From JBAXGW01 sp037139195 (GTDB lineage Bacteria; Bacteroidota; Bacteroidia; Bacteroidales; JAHJDW01), in the NCBI GenBank assembly GCA_037139195.1, contig JBAXGW010000046.1:1-37504 (forward strand): a DNA stretch of 37,504 bases, given 5' to 3'. A program made the position numbers and the translations under genes. The notes beneath the pieces are model-generated. The model was given only the letters and a program-made list of their open reading frames with translations, ran no database searches and had not been told where the DNA came from. Shown piece by piece: positions 1 to 8,682 of the stretch. Every line of letters starts with the position of its first letter. The stretch's first letter is position 1.

Positions 1-23
1 TAGTAAAATCGAAATAATATTAG

Positions 24-221
24 ATGAGTAAAGGGGATACCCAGTTAATATTATATCAATTTAATAAAGGAGCCGAACTTGTTTTTTGGGCAGCACTTCA
101 CGATTATAAGCCACAGGTTAGCAACGACCCTTATAAATATTCAGGATTGTTTTCTTATGACTTAAATATTAAACCTGCAGGAATTAAATATCAGAATCAG
201 AATATTAGTTCGAATAATTAA
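24..221 (+). CDS. Short hypothetical ORF, possibly a gene remnant
   Basis: A 65-codon open frame directly preceded by an in-frame TAG (21-23), so it cannot extend further upstream. The product has no signal peptide, no membrane segment and no motif I recognise. It is rich in Tyr, Asn and Lys. It could be a small gene, the 3' tail of a gene disabled by frameshift upstream of the window, or a chance frame. No ribosome-binding site stands out. Confidence 0.3.
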   Translation: MSKGDTQLILYQFNKGAELVFWAALHDYKPQVSNDPYKYSGLFSYDLNIKPAGIKYQNQNISSNN

Positions 222-434
222 CAGTATTTAACGATTTAGTTCATTTTGAATAGCTTAAGTTAAAAAAAACATATTTATATTTGTAAATCACTAAACCGAA
301 TTAGCGATAAAAATTATTGAACGATGAAATTACCAAGTATAATTTTTTTCACAAAACAAAATGACTATATTAGGATAAGCCAATTTCTACTTTGTTGGAG
401 CAAACGTTGAATATGAAAATTAAAAAATAAATTT
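222..434. other. Intergenic leader of the esterase gene
   Basis: AT-rich spacer. At 276-283 there is TATATTTG, which fits the Bacteroidota -7 consensus TAnnTTTG, but no TTG lies about 19 bases upstream, so the promoter is weak or wrong. No hairpin terminator or RNA gene is visible. Confidence 0.3.
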
Positions 435-1841
435 ATGATAAGAATAAGCATTTTTTTATTTGTTTTTGCTTTTTGCTATTCAGTTAAAGCACAAACCCCT
501 TACACACAAGCACAATTTGCTTATGATAGTATTTTAAATGTAGTTTATGGCTCTGATATTGATTACGGGGGAAATATGGATACATTAAAATTAGATATAT
601 TTAAGCCTGTTGGAGATGCAAACTGCAAACGCCCAATAATGATGTTGCTACATGGTGGCGCTTGGGCTGTAGGCAACAAAGAAGATGCAAGTATGAAATA
701 CATGTCGCGAGAACTTGCAAAAAGAGGATGGATTGTTGCAAATATAAATTACCGATTGGGAACTCATAAAACATCTGATTACACTATGAAATTATTCTGC
801 AATTCCTCAATTTCTGAGCCATGTGCATACATTTGCGATACTACGGAGGCTATTAGAGGCAATTTCCGTTCCATGCAAGATGCTAAAGGAGCAATACGGT
901 TTATGAAGAGTAGAAATTTAATTGATTCTAGTGATATTAATAATGTATTTATAGGCGGAGAAAGTGCAGGAGCATTCACTTCTTATTCGGTTGGCTTCAC
1001 CGATAAATTAAGCGAAAAACCTTCGTCTTGTTATTCAATTGCCGACGCACCAACACCCGACACTTATTTTGCAAATCTAGCATGCACCCATACTCCTCTT
1101 AACTTTAGCAGACCTGATTTAGGAAGCATAGAGGGAACACTAAATTTAGGGACTTATGATGCAAACGTAAAAGGAATAGCTAGTTTTTTTGGAGGTGTAT
1201 TTGATTTAAATATATTTCAGCAAACAGATAGCACACCCTGTGTATACATGTTTTGTCAAGGCTCAGACGTTATTGTAAACTATAATTACGGAAAAATTTT
1301 CGGCAGAATTGATTCAGAATGCTACTCGGCTATATGCCAACCTTATGCTTTTTATCCCAATGCATGGGGAAATGAAGGTTTAAGGCAACATTTCGTTTCG
1401 ATGGGAAGCTATGCTCCCTATTATAAAGCAGAGATTATTGATAATTACGCACTTAACAACAATTGTTTTGTAACTGGCCATGCCATTGATGATCCTCAAC
1501 TACGTTTGCAAAATATGGCTGATTTTTTTGCTACAAAAATCGCTTCCTCAGGAAATTCGCCTCAAACAAATTGTGGCTCGAACAGAATTAGCGAACTTGA
1601 ATGTATTTCAAACAATATTAAATTTCAAAATCCATGCTCAAACAATTTAAACATAGAAATCTCAACTAAACTGATCGGTTCAAAATACGCTATATCTAAT
1701 TATTTTGGAGAAATATTAGCATCAGGATTTTTAAACAGCACAAATTCAGCAATAAATTTAAGTAGCCTATCTAACGGATTTTATTTATTCTCGATAGAAA
1801 AAGGATCCCAGAAAAAAACTTATAAGGTTATAAAAAATTAA
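435..1841 (+). CDS. Secreted alpha/beta hydrolase (esterase/lipase) with T9SS sorting domain
   Basis: Predicted extracellular or surface-bound carboxylic-ester hydrolase of the HGG (carboxylesterase-like) type. Residues 1-19 form a signal peptide ending in VKAQ. The oxyanion-hole HGGAW is at 73-77 and the nucleophile elbow GESAG at 175-179 (Ser177). Asp278, in QGSD, and His349, in TGHA, are in the right order to complete the triad. The last ~70 residues, from about 397, form a Por-type C-terminal sorting domain (NLNIEIS, GFYLFSI, the ending KVIKN), which targets the protein to the type IX secretion system. Length and motif order suit a full-length enzyme. The substrate cannot be told. It is the only clear plus-strand gene, and it converges on the thioesterase gene with 20 bases between them. 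Confidence 0.88.
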   Translation: MIRISIFLFVFAFCYSVKAQTPYTQAQFAYDSILNVVYGSDIDYGGNMDTLKLDIFKPVGDANCKRPIMMLLHGGAWAVGNKEDASMKYMSRELAKRGWIVANINYRLGTHKTSDYTMKLFCNSSISEPCAYICDTTEAIRGNFRSMQDAKGAIRFMKSRNLIDSSDINNVFIGGESAGAFTSYSVGFTDKLSEKPSSCYSIADAPTPDTYFANLACTHTPLNFSRPDLGSIEGTLNLGTYDANVKGIASFFGGVFDLNIFQQTDSTPCVYMFCQGSDVIVNYNYGKIFGRIDSECYSAICQPYAFYPNAWGNEGLRQHFVSMGSYAPYYKAEIIDNYALNNNCFVTGHAIDDPQLRLQNMADFFATKIASSGNSPQTNCGSNRISELECISNNIKFQNPCSNNLNIEISTKLIGSKYAISNYFGEILASGFLNSTNSAINLSSLSNGFYLFSIEKGSQKKTYKVIKN

Positions 1842-1846
1842 ACTAT

Positions 1847-1879
1847 AAAAGATTAAAAAAATTATTTCCTTAATCTTTT
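1847..1879. terminator. AT-rich hairpin between convergent genes
   Basis: AAAAGATTAA (1847-1856) pairs with TTAATCTTTT (1870-1879) around a 13-base loop, just after the esterase stop and overlapping the 3' end of the facing thioesterase gene. It could end transcription in both directions, but the stem is very AT-rich. Confidence 0.4.
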
Positions 1880-2299
1880 AGCTTTTTCTTGTAACTCAAT
1901 ATCTTCAGCTGTAACAGGTTTAATTTCAACATGATGCGGAGTAGGTTTAGTGTTTTCATCAACAAAAATAAAAGTAATAAAACCACTAACAAATGTATCT
2001 GGTGAGCCATTTTTAGAAACTTGTATATAAGAGACTAAACTGCTTTTTCCTGTATAAACTATTTTCGATGTAAAATCTAAAATTTGTCCTGATTTTACTG
2101 GCTGTGTAAAGTACATTCCATGTATTTTCAAACAAACTACACCGCTCGGATCTACTAATTTTGCTGCTGCTATAAATCCAGCTTCAACAAACCATTCTGC
2201 TGTTCTTCCTGCAAATAAGGTTTTATGGTGATTCAAATCTTCGCTCTTCACAAGCCTTGTTGTACAAACATTTTTTGGCTCAACAACTTTTTTTTCCAT
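1862..2299 (-). CDS. Acyl-CoA thioesterase, hotdog fold (YciA/BFIT type)
   Basis: Cytoplasmic single-hotdog protein predicted to hydrolyse acyl-CoA to free acid and CoA. The 145-residue length is typical. The N-terminal part carries the family pattern at residues 21-41 (DLNHHKTLFAG, then AEWFVEAG), where the long hotdog helix and the catalytic acidic residue lie. A strand with MYFTQPVKSGQILDF and the SYIQV strand follow, as in YciA and brain acyl-CoA hydrolases. The tail is Lys/Glu-rich. Acyl-chain preference cannot be told. It is downstream of dipeptidyl peptidase III on the same strand, with a 95-base gap. Confidence 0.85.
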   Translation of the reverse strand: MEKKVVEPKNVCTTRLVKSEDLNHHKTLFAGRTAEWFVEAGFIAAAKLVDPSGVVCLKIHGMYFTQPVKSGQILDFTSKIVYTGKSSLVSYIQVSKNGSPDTFVSGFITFIFVDENTKPTPHHVEIKPVTAEDIELQEKAKRLRK

Positions 2300-2394
2300 T
2301 ATATTATAATTATTAATTTCTCCAAATGCAACTTAATTGCAATCAGAACTATCGATTGTTAAAAGATTAATATTGACTTATTTCAGGAATACTA

Positions 2395-4458
2395 TTAGTT
2401 CACAACTGGCAAAAAGCTATATTTTTCGGAGTATTCCATGTTTTGTTTTACGAAATCTTCAGGATACTCAACAGTTACATCAATTACTTTTCCGTCTTTT
2501 TCTACTAATGTATATTTAGGATTGATAAAGCCACCGTAAGGTGCTAAATTCAGTTTAGCGTAACGCTCTTTAATTTCTTTATGAATTTTAGGATCAACTT
2601 TAACGCCATAAGTTTCAACCATTGCCTTAGCCGCATCATAGTCGCCTTCTGATGTTATACGTTGTATTTCTGCAAGTAATTGTCCAAATAAAACTCTTAA
2701 AGCTGCATAGTCGTTAACAACAACGTAGTGTTTTCCATTTTTCTCAACTATTTCTACTACTTTGTTCTTCGCTCCTTTTTCTAACACCCATTTTGATATT
2801 AGCTGACGGTCGCGCATGTGAGCTTGTTCTATGTTTTTACCTAATTCTATTCGAGTAAGTTGAGTTAATAAGCCATTACGCAAATATGCACAGTATTCTG
2901 CTTTAGCAACATCTAATGAAGGAATAAGACCTAAGTCAATCATTTTATTGTCCATTAAATAATACAGTGCAAATAAATCAGCACGAGATTCCTCAATTGT
3001 AGAGTGATAATTTTTCAAAGACTCAGCAGTAACTCCAGGATTCAACTGCCCAGAGCCATGTCCTAAACATTCGTGCATATCCGTAGTTAGATTGCCAGCC
3101 AATGAGCCGTGCTCTTTTACTAATTTAATTTCTTCTTCATTATAAGCAAACTCTTCAAGCATTCCGCTAGCTTCAGAAGCTTTATCATAGGAATATACAA
3201 TATTATCAATTGTTACTGATTTCGAACCATATTCTTTTCTAATCCAATTAGCATTTGGCAAATTAATTCCTATTGGAGTTGTTGGGTAGCAGTCGCCTCC
3301 AAGCATTGCAACTGTAATAACTTTTGCGCTAACTCCTTTTACCGTTTTCTTTTTAAAGCTGGTATTTACTGGCGAATTATTTTCAAACCATTGTGCGTTA
3401 TCGCTAATAATGATAGTTCTTTTAGTTGCTTCAACATCTTTAAAGTTAACTATAGCTTCGTAGGTAGCTTTCATTCCCATTGGGTCGCCATATACTTCTA
3501 TAAAACCATTTGTAAAATCAACCAACGATTCGGTATCTTTAACCCACAACACATTAAATTCGTCCCAAGCTTTAAGACTGCCAGTTGTGTAATATTCAAT
3601 GAGCTTATTAATTGCTTGCTTTTGAGTTTCGCTTTCGGCAACTGTATTAGCTTTCTTTAACCAATAAACAATTTGTTCTATTGACTGCCCATACATTCCA
3701 TTTAGTTTCCATGTTTTCTCAACTACTTTACCATTTTCCTTTATAAGTTTAGAATTTAAACCATAAGAAATAGGTCGAGGGTCGTTTTCTATTTTTTGCT
3801 TTGCATAAAAATCTTCTACTTCCTTTTGCGTTAAACCTTCGTAAAAATTAACAGCACTATTGGTAATTAAATCTTTATCCGCATCTAATTCAATTCTTTT
3901 TCCGTCCAAATTTGCATCAAACATTATTGGAGTAATTCTAGCAATAAAATTATCAACGCTTTCGCCTTTTATTAATGGCAATTTCAAGTTGGGCGAATTT
4001 TTAACTAACTGAGAAAAATACTCTTTTGAGAAACTTGGCAAAAACTTTTCAGTAGAATTGTGATGATGAATTCCACTAGAAAACCAAACTCTTTTTAAGT
4101 AAACAGTAAATTCCGAAAATTCTTTTGTGGTTCGGTCGCCTTTATAGTTTTTATAAATTTGCTCTAATGAACGAACAACCAATAAATTATGTTTATAGTT
4201 TTGATCGTAAACAATATCTTTTCCAGCTAAAGATGCTTCTGCAAGGTAATAAACCAATGCTTTTTGATTAAGAGATAGGCTTTCGAATCCGTCTACTTTA
4301 TATCTCATAATTTTCAAATCGGCAAACTGATCTGCTAAATACTGAAAATTATCTTTTTCTTTATTTGTTACGTTTGAAGGTTCCATGTGTTTAGTGTTTT
4401 GCGACATAACTGTTGAAGTGCTAAGTAATGTCAAAAATAAAAATGATCCAAATTTCAT
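2395..4458 (-). CDS. Dipeptidyl peptidase III (zinc metallopeptidase M49)
   Basis: Zinc exopeptidase that releases dipeptides from the N-terminus of short peptides. The metal motif HECLGH is at residues 462-467. The second motif EESRAD (489-494) supplies the third zinc ligand, probably Glu490. The CYPTTPIGINLPN stretch (390-402) is another conserved family segment. Residues 1-20 look like a signal peptide (the cut would follow VMSQ), so this copy is probably exported, unlike the cytosolic human enzyme. The 687-residue length is normal for Bacteroidota members. The start lies 23 bases after the epimerase stop, so the two are probably cotranscribed. Confidence 0.92.
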   Translation of the reverse strand: MKFGSFLFLTLLSTSTVMSQNTKHMEPSNVTNKEKDNFQYLADQFADLKIMRYKVDGFESLSLNQKALVYYLAEASLAGKDIVYDQNYKHNLLVVRSLEQIYKNYKGDRTTKEFSEFTVYLKRVWFSSGIHHHNSTEKFLPSFSKEYFSQLVKNSPNLKLPLIKGESVDNFIARITPIMFDANLDGKRIELDADKDLITNSAVNFYEGLTQKEVEDFYAKQKIENDPRPISYGLNSKLIKENGKVVEKTWKLNGMYGQSIEQIVYWLKKANTVAESETQKQAINKLIEYYTTGSLKAWDEFNVLWVKDTESLVDFTNGFIEVYGDPMGMKATYEAIVNFKDVEATKRTIIISDNAQWFENNSPVNTSFKKKTVKGVSAKVITVAMLGGDCYPTTPIGINLPNANWIRKEYGSKSVTIDNIVYSYDKASEASGMLEEFAYNEEEIKLVKEHGSLAGNLTTDMHECLGHGSGQLNPGVTAESLKNYHSTIEESRADLFALYYLMDNKMIDLGLIPSLDVAKAEYCAYLRNGLLTQLTRIELGKNIEQAHMRDRQLISKWVLEKGAKNKVVEIVEKNGKHYVVVNDYAALRVLFGQLLAEIQRITSEGDYDAAKAMVETYGVKVDPKIHKEIKERYAKLNLAPYGGFINPKYTLVEKDGKVIDVTVEYPEDFVKQNMEYSEKYSFLPVVN

Positions 4459-4481
4459 AATAAATTTATTTCGATAGATTT

Positions 4482-5372
4482 TTAAATGTTTTTAAGTGCT
4501 TCAATCAAAGTTGAAAATTTAAATTGATAACACAAGTTAGTTAATTTGGCGGGTATAACTCTTTGGCTTTGCAATATTAAGAAAGAACGCTGACCTAACA
4601 AAATTTTTGGTATAAAAAATGGTAATGGCAAAAGAAAAAAAATGTATTTAATTGCTTTAATGCGTTTTACAAAATCTTTATAGAAAATTGGATTGGGCGA
4701 AACCATATTGAATGCCCCTTTTGCATCTTTATTTTCTATCAAAAAAAGCATAGCACCAACCAAATCATCAATATGAATCCACGAAAAATATTGTTTTCCA
4801 TTTCCAAAATAAGAAGCTACGCCCAATTGGATTGATTTTAATATTGAAGGCAAAGCGCCACCCTTGCTAGACAATACAATGCCTGTACGAATCATCAAGG
4901 TTCTAACATTAGCTTTTGAAGCCTCTTGCTCCCACTTTACGCCTAGTTGAGAAACAAAATCGCGTCCTGCACTCGAATTCTCATCCAGCACTTCGTCTGC
5001 CCTATCGCCATATATTCCAATTGCTGAGGCATTTACAAAAACCAATTCTTTATTTACCTGATTATTAACAAATTCAACCATTGCTTTGGTTGAATTAACT
5101 CTGCTCGAAATCAATAAATCTTTATATTTCGGTGTCCACTTTTCGGAAGCAATAGGTGCACCTGAAAGATTAATTGCTACATCAAAAACCTTATCAAAAG
5201 CAGGAACTTTCATTCCATCCCATTTAATAGTTTCAATATGAGAATTTGTTTGAATACTAGCTTTTCGCGAAAGCAAAGTAATATTAGCACCTTTATTAGC
5301 AAGTGCTTCAATTAAAGCTGTTCCAATAAAACCTGTTCCACCTGCAATTAGGACTTTCATGTTTTTTTTCAT
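4482..5372 (-). CDS. TIGR01777 family NAD(P)-binding epimerase (YfcH-like)
   Basis: Short-chain-dehydrogenase-like protein with the nucleotide-binding loop GGTGFIG at residues 11-17, NASAIGIYGDR in the position of the catalytic Ser/Tyr segment, and a C-terminal DUF1731 region (LGQRSFLILQSQRVIPAKL). The family is widespread in bacteria and its substrate is unknown. The first ATG gives MKKNMKVLIAGG. The internal ATG at 5360 (MKVLIAGG) is a credible alternative start because the Rossmann strand normally begins there. It is probably the first gene of an operon with dipeptidyl peptidase III. Confidence 0.88.
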   Translation of the reverse strand: MKKNMKVLIAGGTGFIGTALIEALANKGANITLLSRKASIQTNSHIETIKWDGMKVPAFDKVFDVAINLSGAPIASEKWTPKYKDLLISSRVNSTKAMVEFVNNQVNKELVFVNASAIGIYGDRADEVLDENSSAGRDFVSQLGVKWEQEASKANVRTLMIRTGIVLSSKGGALPSILKSIQLGVASYFGNGKQYFSWIHIDDLVGAMLFLIENKDAKGAFNMVSPNPIFYKDFVKRIKAIKYIFFLLPLPFFIPKILLGQRSFLILQSQRVIPAKLTNLCYQFKFSTLIEALKNI

Positions 5373-5423
5373 AATTTAAATATAACCTAGAATCCGCAAA
5401 CTTTTTCTATAACTCTTAGTAGA

Positions 5424-5468
5424 CTTCGACTACGCTCAGTCTGACGGTCACTCTGAGCGTAGTCGAAG
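5424..5468. repeat. REP-like palindrome (CTTCGACT...AGTCGAAG family)
   Basis: Perfect 16-base arms (5424-5439 and 5453-5468) around a 13-base loop. The same core (CTTCGACT, GCTCAG and complements) recurs near 28.4, 28.8-29.0 and 29.9 kb and, degenerate, near 25.65 kb. It is therefore a dispersed intergenic palindrome and not a gene-specific terminator. Confidence 0.8.
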
Positions 5469-5521
5469 AGCTTTCATTACATGAGCCATTATAATTTCCT
5501 TGCGGATTTTTAAATATAATA

Positions 5522-5554
5522 AAACCTTCGAGGTTTTAAAAACCTCGAAGGTTT
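5522..5554. repeat. Perfect palindrome around CCTCGAAGG, possible terminator
   Basis: Two perfect 16-base arms with a single-base centre at 5538. It is 54 bases after the stop of the minus-strand DUF6994-like gene, so it could end that transcript. Its perfect symmetry and its different sequence from the other palindrome 70 bases away suggest a second dispersed repeat family. Confidence 0.65.
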
Positions 5555-5608
5555 ACTTTTTTAACTCCAATTATAAATTACTTCAATATTTTTAGAATAA
5601 AGAAATTT

Positions 5609-6301
5609 CTATTCAAAATATTCTATAATTCTCTTATTTCTGCAATTAATCAAATCTACTGTATGAATCTTATATTCTTTATACTCTTCAACTGATTGAG
5701 GTAATGGTGAACGATTGAAATTATCAAATGGCAAAGAAAATTTTATTTGTTCTTTTTCATCTATAAAATCCTGTAACATAAAAAAGTCGACATAGCCGTT
5801 AAAATCAATAAACAAATCAAAGAAATATTTATATCTCATAAGCGTATTATATAGCGGACTTTGTTCATCTCTATAAAAAAGTCTAATGCACTCTAATGTC
5901 AAATCAAACCTATCACAAATTAAACGACTTACACCCCTAGCTTGATTAACTGTAAATCCGTTCTTTTTATGCGCAGGAAATATTATATGCCCCCCAATAG
6001 TTCGCACTTTATGTTTTAATTCGAGTCTTTCAACTTCTGATAACCAACCGTCAAACTTTCCTTTATATTTTCCGTCAAAATGTGAACACATTCTATCGCT
6101 AGACAAATTATCAAATAATGGATTTTTCAAAAGCAACCTGCCATATTTGACTGATATAATTTTCAAATCGAGAATCTTACCACTGGGCAACATTTTATTC
6201 CACAAAAAAGAATGCGCTTCATACAATTTATTACTGTCTGTATCTGGATCTCCGCAACTACTATCTAGTCTATAATTAAAATCAATATCTATTTTATTCA
6301 T
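5609..6301 (-). CDS. Hypothetical protein, DUF6994-like
   Basis: A 230-residue cytoplasmic protein with no signal peptide or membrane segment. The N-terminal pattern GDPDTDSNKL-x3-H-x2-LW-x-K-x-LPSG (residues 17-42) resembles the DUF6994 family, which starts with a DPDxxS...LWxKxLPxG block. That assignment is from memory. A central GGHIIFPAH and an Arg/Asp-rich region (RGVSRLICDRF) follow. Function is unknown. It stands alone, with a palindrome 3' and a 111-base spacer with a heptamer repeat 5'. Confidence 0.65.
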   Translation of the reverse strand: MNKIDIDFNYRLDSSCGDPDTDSNKLYEAHSFLWNKMLPSGKILDLKIISVKYGRLLLKNPLFDNLSSDRMCSHFDGKYKGKFDGWLSEVERLELKHKVRTIGGHIIFPAHKKNGFTVNQARGVSRLICDRFDLTLECIRLFYRDEQSPLYNTLMRYKYFFDLFIDFNGYVDFFMLQDFIDEKEQIKFSLPFDNFNRSPLPQSVEEYKEYKIHTVDLINCRNKRIIEYFE

Positions 6302-6381
6302 CTTACAACTTTAAGAGCTATACAAAATATTTTTTTACCGAAAAGATTTCGCATAGTTCGCAATAAACACTGCGTAGCCGC

Positions 6382-6409
6382 TATTCACTATTCACTATTC
6401 ACTATTCAC
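6382..6409. repeat. Heptamer tandem repeat (TATTCAC)4
   Basis: Four exact consecutive copies of TATTCAC, starting 3 bases beyond the comB stop codon. Seven-base short tandem repeats of this kind are known as dispersed, length-variable elements in several bacterial groups. Confidence 0.9.
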
Positions 6410-6412
6410 AAC

Positions 6413-7135
6413 TCACTTCAATACATCTACCAATTTTCCACCATCCAATACAGGAACTACATTTGTTGAATCTACCGTGAAAGAGTATTCCATTATATCA
6501 TCTAATACCATATTTTTCAAGCGATGGCGATGCGAAGCTTTCTCAACGTATTCTAATAAATCCTCTTTTGCAATATTCCATAGATCCATTGCTGCATGAA
6601 CCGAATCGCAGGTGGTTTCATATTTTTTAGAAGCCATAATATTAGATGCTAAAGCGCCTGCATAAATAGAATCTTCTAAATTGAATTTTCCTTTCCAGCC
6701 CGAACAAAGAATTAATATATTTTTATTCTGTTTCAGCAGCCATTTGGTCAAAGCCGAAAGATTAGTGAAAGCTCCAATAGCAACGGTACCATATTTCTTC
6801 GACATGTCGATTGCTTGTGTACCATTTGTAGTGCTATATACTATTTCTTTTCCTTTAACTTCTGGTGTCATGAAGTTTTTTGGAGAATTACCAAAATCAG
6901 CAAAGTCTAATTTCTTTCCATCTCGCTCTGCAGCAACCAGAAAACCAATATTTTTCATTCGCATTGCCACTTCTGGCTTTGCAACCGGAATAATTGATTT
7001 TACATTATTAGCAAAAGCAGCACAAATAGATGTAGTTGCTCTTAAAATATCTACAACCACAACCACACAATTATCCTCAGTTAAAACACAAGGAAATAAT
7101 TTTGGTGTAAAGCAAACTTCAATAGTTGGTTTCAT
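6413..7135 (-). CDS. comB: 2-phosphosulfolactate phosphatase
   Basis: Mg-dependent phosphatase that turns 2-phosphosulfolactate into sulfolactate. It is the second step of the archaeal coenzyme M route, and bacteria use it to make sulfolactate. Family signatures are all present: VDILRATT (28-35), AERDGKK (69-75), FGNSPKNF (81-88), STTNGTQAID (101-110) and LCSGWKGKF near 145. The length (240) is typical. No ComA (phosphosulfolactate synthase) lies next to it, so its substrate source is unknown. In this phylum a link to sulfonated metabolites or lipids is possible but unproven. Confidence 0.9.
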   Translation of the reverse strand: MKPTIEVCFTPKLFPCVLTEDNCVVVVVDILRATTSICAAFANNVKSIIPVAKPEVAMRMKNIGFLVAAERDGKKLDFADFGNSPKNFMTPEVKGKEIVYSTTNGTQAIDMSKKYGTVAIGAFTNLSALTKWLLKQNKNILILCSGWKGKFNLEDSIYAGALASNIMASKKYETTCDSVHAAMDLWNIAKEDLLEYVEKASHRHRLKNMVLDDIMEYSFTVDSTNVVPVLDGGKLVDVLK

Positions 7136-7173
7136 ATTTTTGTATTATTAATTTGAATTCATTTAGGATTTCT

Positions 7174-7280
7174 AAAAAATTATTTTTCGAGGCGGTCTAA
7201 ATTTTAAAACCGCAGCATACATAAGTCTGTGTCCGCCAGCTGGCGGATTAAAATTGACGACCAACGATGAAAAATATTTT
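7174..7280. repeat. Imperfect palindromic element with GC-rich core
   Basis: The left end (7174-7209) and right end (7248-7280) are imperfect reverse complements (AAAA..ATTTTTC...AATTTTAA). Close to the right end, at 7232-7247, sits TCCGCCAGCTGGCGGA, a perfect 16-base palindrome far more GC-rich than the surroundings. This looks like a small non-coding repeat inserted between gcvT and comB. Confidence 0.55.
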
Positions 7281-7299
7281 TTTTGAAGTCCGTCTAATT

Positions 7300-7335
7300 A
7301 AAAAAGCCTCACTAAGCCATTCCTTAGTGAGGCTT
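7300..7335 (-). terminator. Rho-independent terminator of gcvT
   Basis: AAGCCTCACTAAG (7304-7316) pairs perfectly with CTTAGTGAGGCTT (7323-7335) around a 6-base loop. Read on the minus strand, the stem ends in a run of five T. It lies 19 bases after the gcvT stop. Confidence 0.88.
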
Positions 7336-7353
7336 CGATTTATAATTTGTTAA

Positions 7354-8472
7354 TTATCCTTTATAAAACGGCAATTTAACTATTTTCGATTTCAATAATT
7401 TTCCTCTTACTGAAATATATATTTCAGAATCCATTTTTGCGTGAGCTGTATTTACATAACCCATACCTATCGCCTTATCAACTGAAGGACCTTGAGTACC
7501 AGAAGTTACTTCGCCAATTATATTACCTGCAGCATCGCAAATTTCGTAATGTTGACGAGGAATTCCTCTATCAATTAATTCAAAAGCAACTAATTTATGT
7601 TTAACGCCTTCTTTTTTAAGAACTTCCATTTTTTCTCTATCGATGAAGTTTTTACCTTCAGCAAATTTAGTTATCCATCCTAAACCAGCTTCAATTGGAG
7701 AAGTTGTATCATTGATATCATTACCATATAAGCAATAACCCATTTCTAAGCGTAAAGTATCGCGAGCACCTAAACCAATTGGTTTAATTCCAAATTCAGC
7801 CCCTGCTTCAAATACCGCTTTAAATATTTTAGCTGCATCTTTATTGTGCATGTATATTTCGCAACCGCCAGAACCAGTATAACCTGTTGTAGCAAAAATA
7901 ATATCTTCAACACCAGCAAAAGTCAATTTTTTAAAAGTGTAATATTCCATATCTGTTACCGTAGTATCGGTTAATTTTTGCATTGCTTTAAGAGCCAAAG
8001 GACCTTGAACCGCTAATTGAGAAATTTCATCCGATGCATTATATATTTCTTTACCAGGAGTAAACTCAAACTTTTTGCCTTGTTCGCAAATCCAAGCCCA
8101 ATCTTTATCTACGTTAGCACCATTAATAACTAATAAAAAAGTTTCGGCATTAACTCTGTATACTAATAAATCGTCAACGATTCCACCTTTACCATTAGGG
8201 AAACAAGAATATTGAACTTTTCCGTCCCAAAGAACAGAAGCATCATTTGTTGTAATGTGTTGAATAAAATCTAATGCTTTAGGACCTTTAACCCAAACTT
8301 CGCCCATGTGCGATACATCAAAAACACCAACAGCACTTCTAACAGTAAGATGTTCGGCAACAAGGCCTTCGAATTGAACAGGCATATTAAAACCAGCAAA
8401 AGGAACCATTTTGGCGCCCATTTCGATATGAAAATTTGTGAAAGCAGTAGATTTAAGATTTGTTGATTCCAT
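7354..8472 (-). CDS. gcvT: Aminomethyltransferase, glycine cleavage system protein T
   Basis: T protein of the glycine cleavage complex. It moves the one-carbon unit from aminomethyl-lipoyl H protein to tetrahydrofolate, releasing ammonia. Residues 1-280 form the folate-binding GcvT domain with FDVSHMGEVWVKGP (51-64) and GGIVDD (96-101), which contains the catalytic Asp. GTGYTGSGGCEIY-like and GLGARDTLRLEMGYCLYG segments follow, then the C-terminal barrel with TSGTQGPS and GMGYV. The length of 372 is normal. It is monocistronic here, with its own promoter and terminator. The gcvH and gcvP genes are not in the window. Confidence 0.96.
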   Translation of the reverse strand: MESTNLKSTAFTNFHIEMGAKMVPFAGFNMPVQFEGLVAEHLTVRSAVGVFDVSHMGEVWVKGPKALDFIQHITTNDASVLWDGKVQYSCFPNGKGGIVDDLLVYRVNAETFLLVINGANVDKDWAWICEQGKKFEFTPGKEIYNASDEISQLAVQGPLALKAMQKLTDTTVTDMEYYTFKKLTFAGVEDIIFATTGYTGSGGCEIYMHNKDAAKIFKAVFEAGAEFGIKPIGLGARDTLRLEMGYCLYGNDINDTTSPIEAGLGWITKFAEGKNFIDREKMEVLKKEGVKHKLVAFELIDRGIPRQHYEICDAAGNIIGEVTSGTQGPSVDKAIGMGYVNTAHAKMDSEIYISVRGKLLKSKIVKLPFYKG

Positions 8473-8518
8473 GAAAATATGTTTTAAATTGATAGAATTA
8501 AAATTTGTTATAAGCTAA

Positions 8519-8549
8519 CAAACGTACGCATAAAATATAAAAAAGACAA
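8519..8549 (-). promoter_or_regulatory. Candidate promoter of gcvT
   Basis: On the minus strand, TTG (8547-8549), 20 bases, then TACGTTTG (8519-8526). This matches the Bacteroidota primary sigma consensus TTTG-N19-TAnnTTTG with full agreement in the -7 box. It lies about 47 bases before the gcvT start codon. Confidence 0.6.
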
Positions 8550-8611
8550 CAGAATAATGAATTATTTTCGTCTGTTTTTTGAAAATTTAATATTGGAGTG
8601 TAGTTAAAATT

Positions 8612-8648
8612 AAAAAACCTCCAACATTTTCTTTTTGTTGGAGGTTTT
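8612..8648 (-). terminator. Terminator after the FGE-domain gene
   Basis: AAAACCTCCAACA (8614-8626) pairs with TGTTGGAGGTTTT (8636-8648), loop of 9. On the minus strand it is followed by T. It lies about 35 bases past the stop of the upstream gene. Confidence 0.85.
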
Positions 8649-8682
8649 ATTGTAAAGTTTATGGGCTAACTACTTTTTTGAA

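Noticed and set aside
5522..5554. An operator for the epimerase gene
   Set aside because: It is closer to the 3' end of the gene at 5609 and has the perfect symmetry of a dispersed repeat or terminator, with no link to the epimerase promoter.
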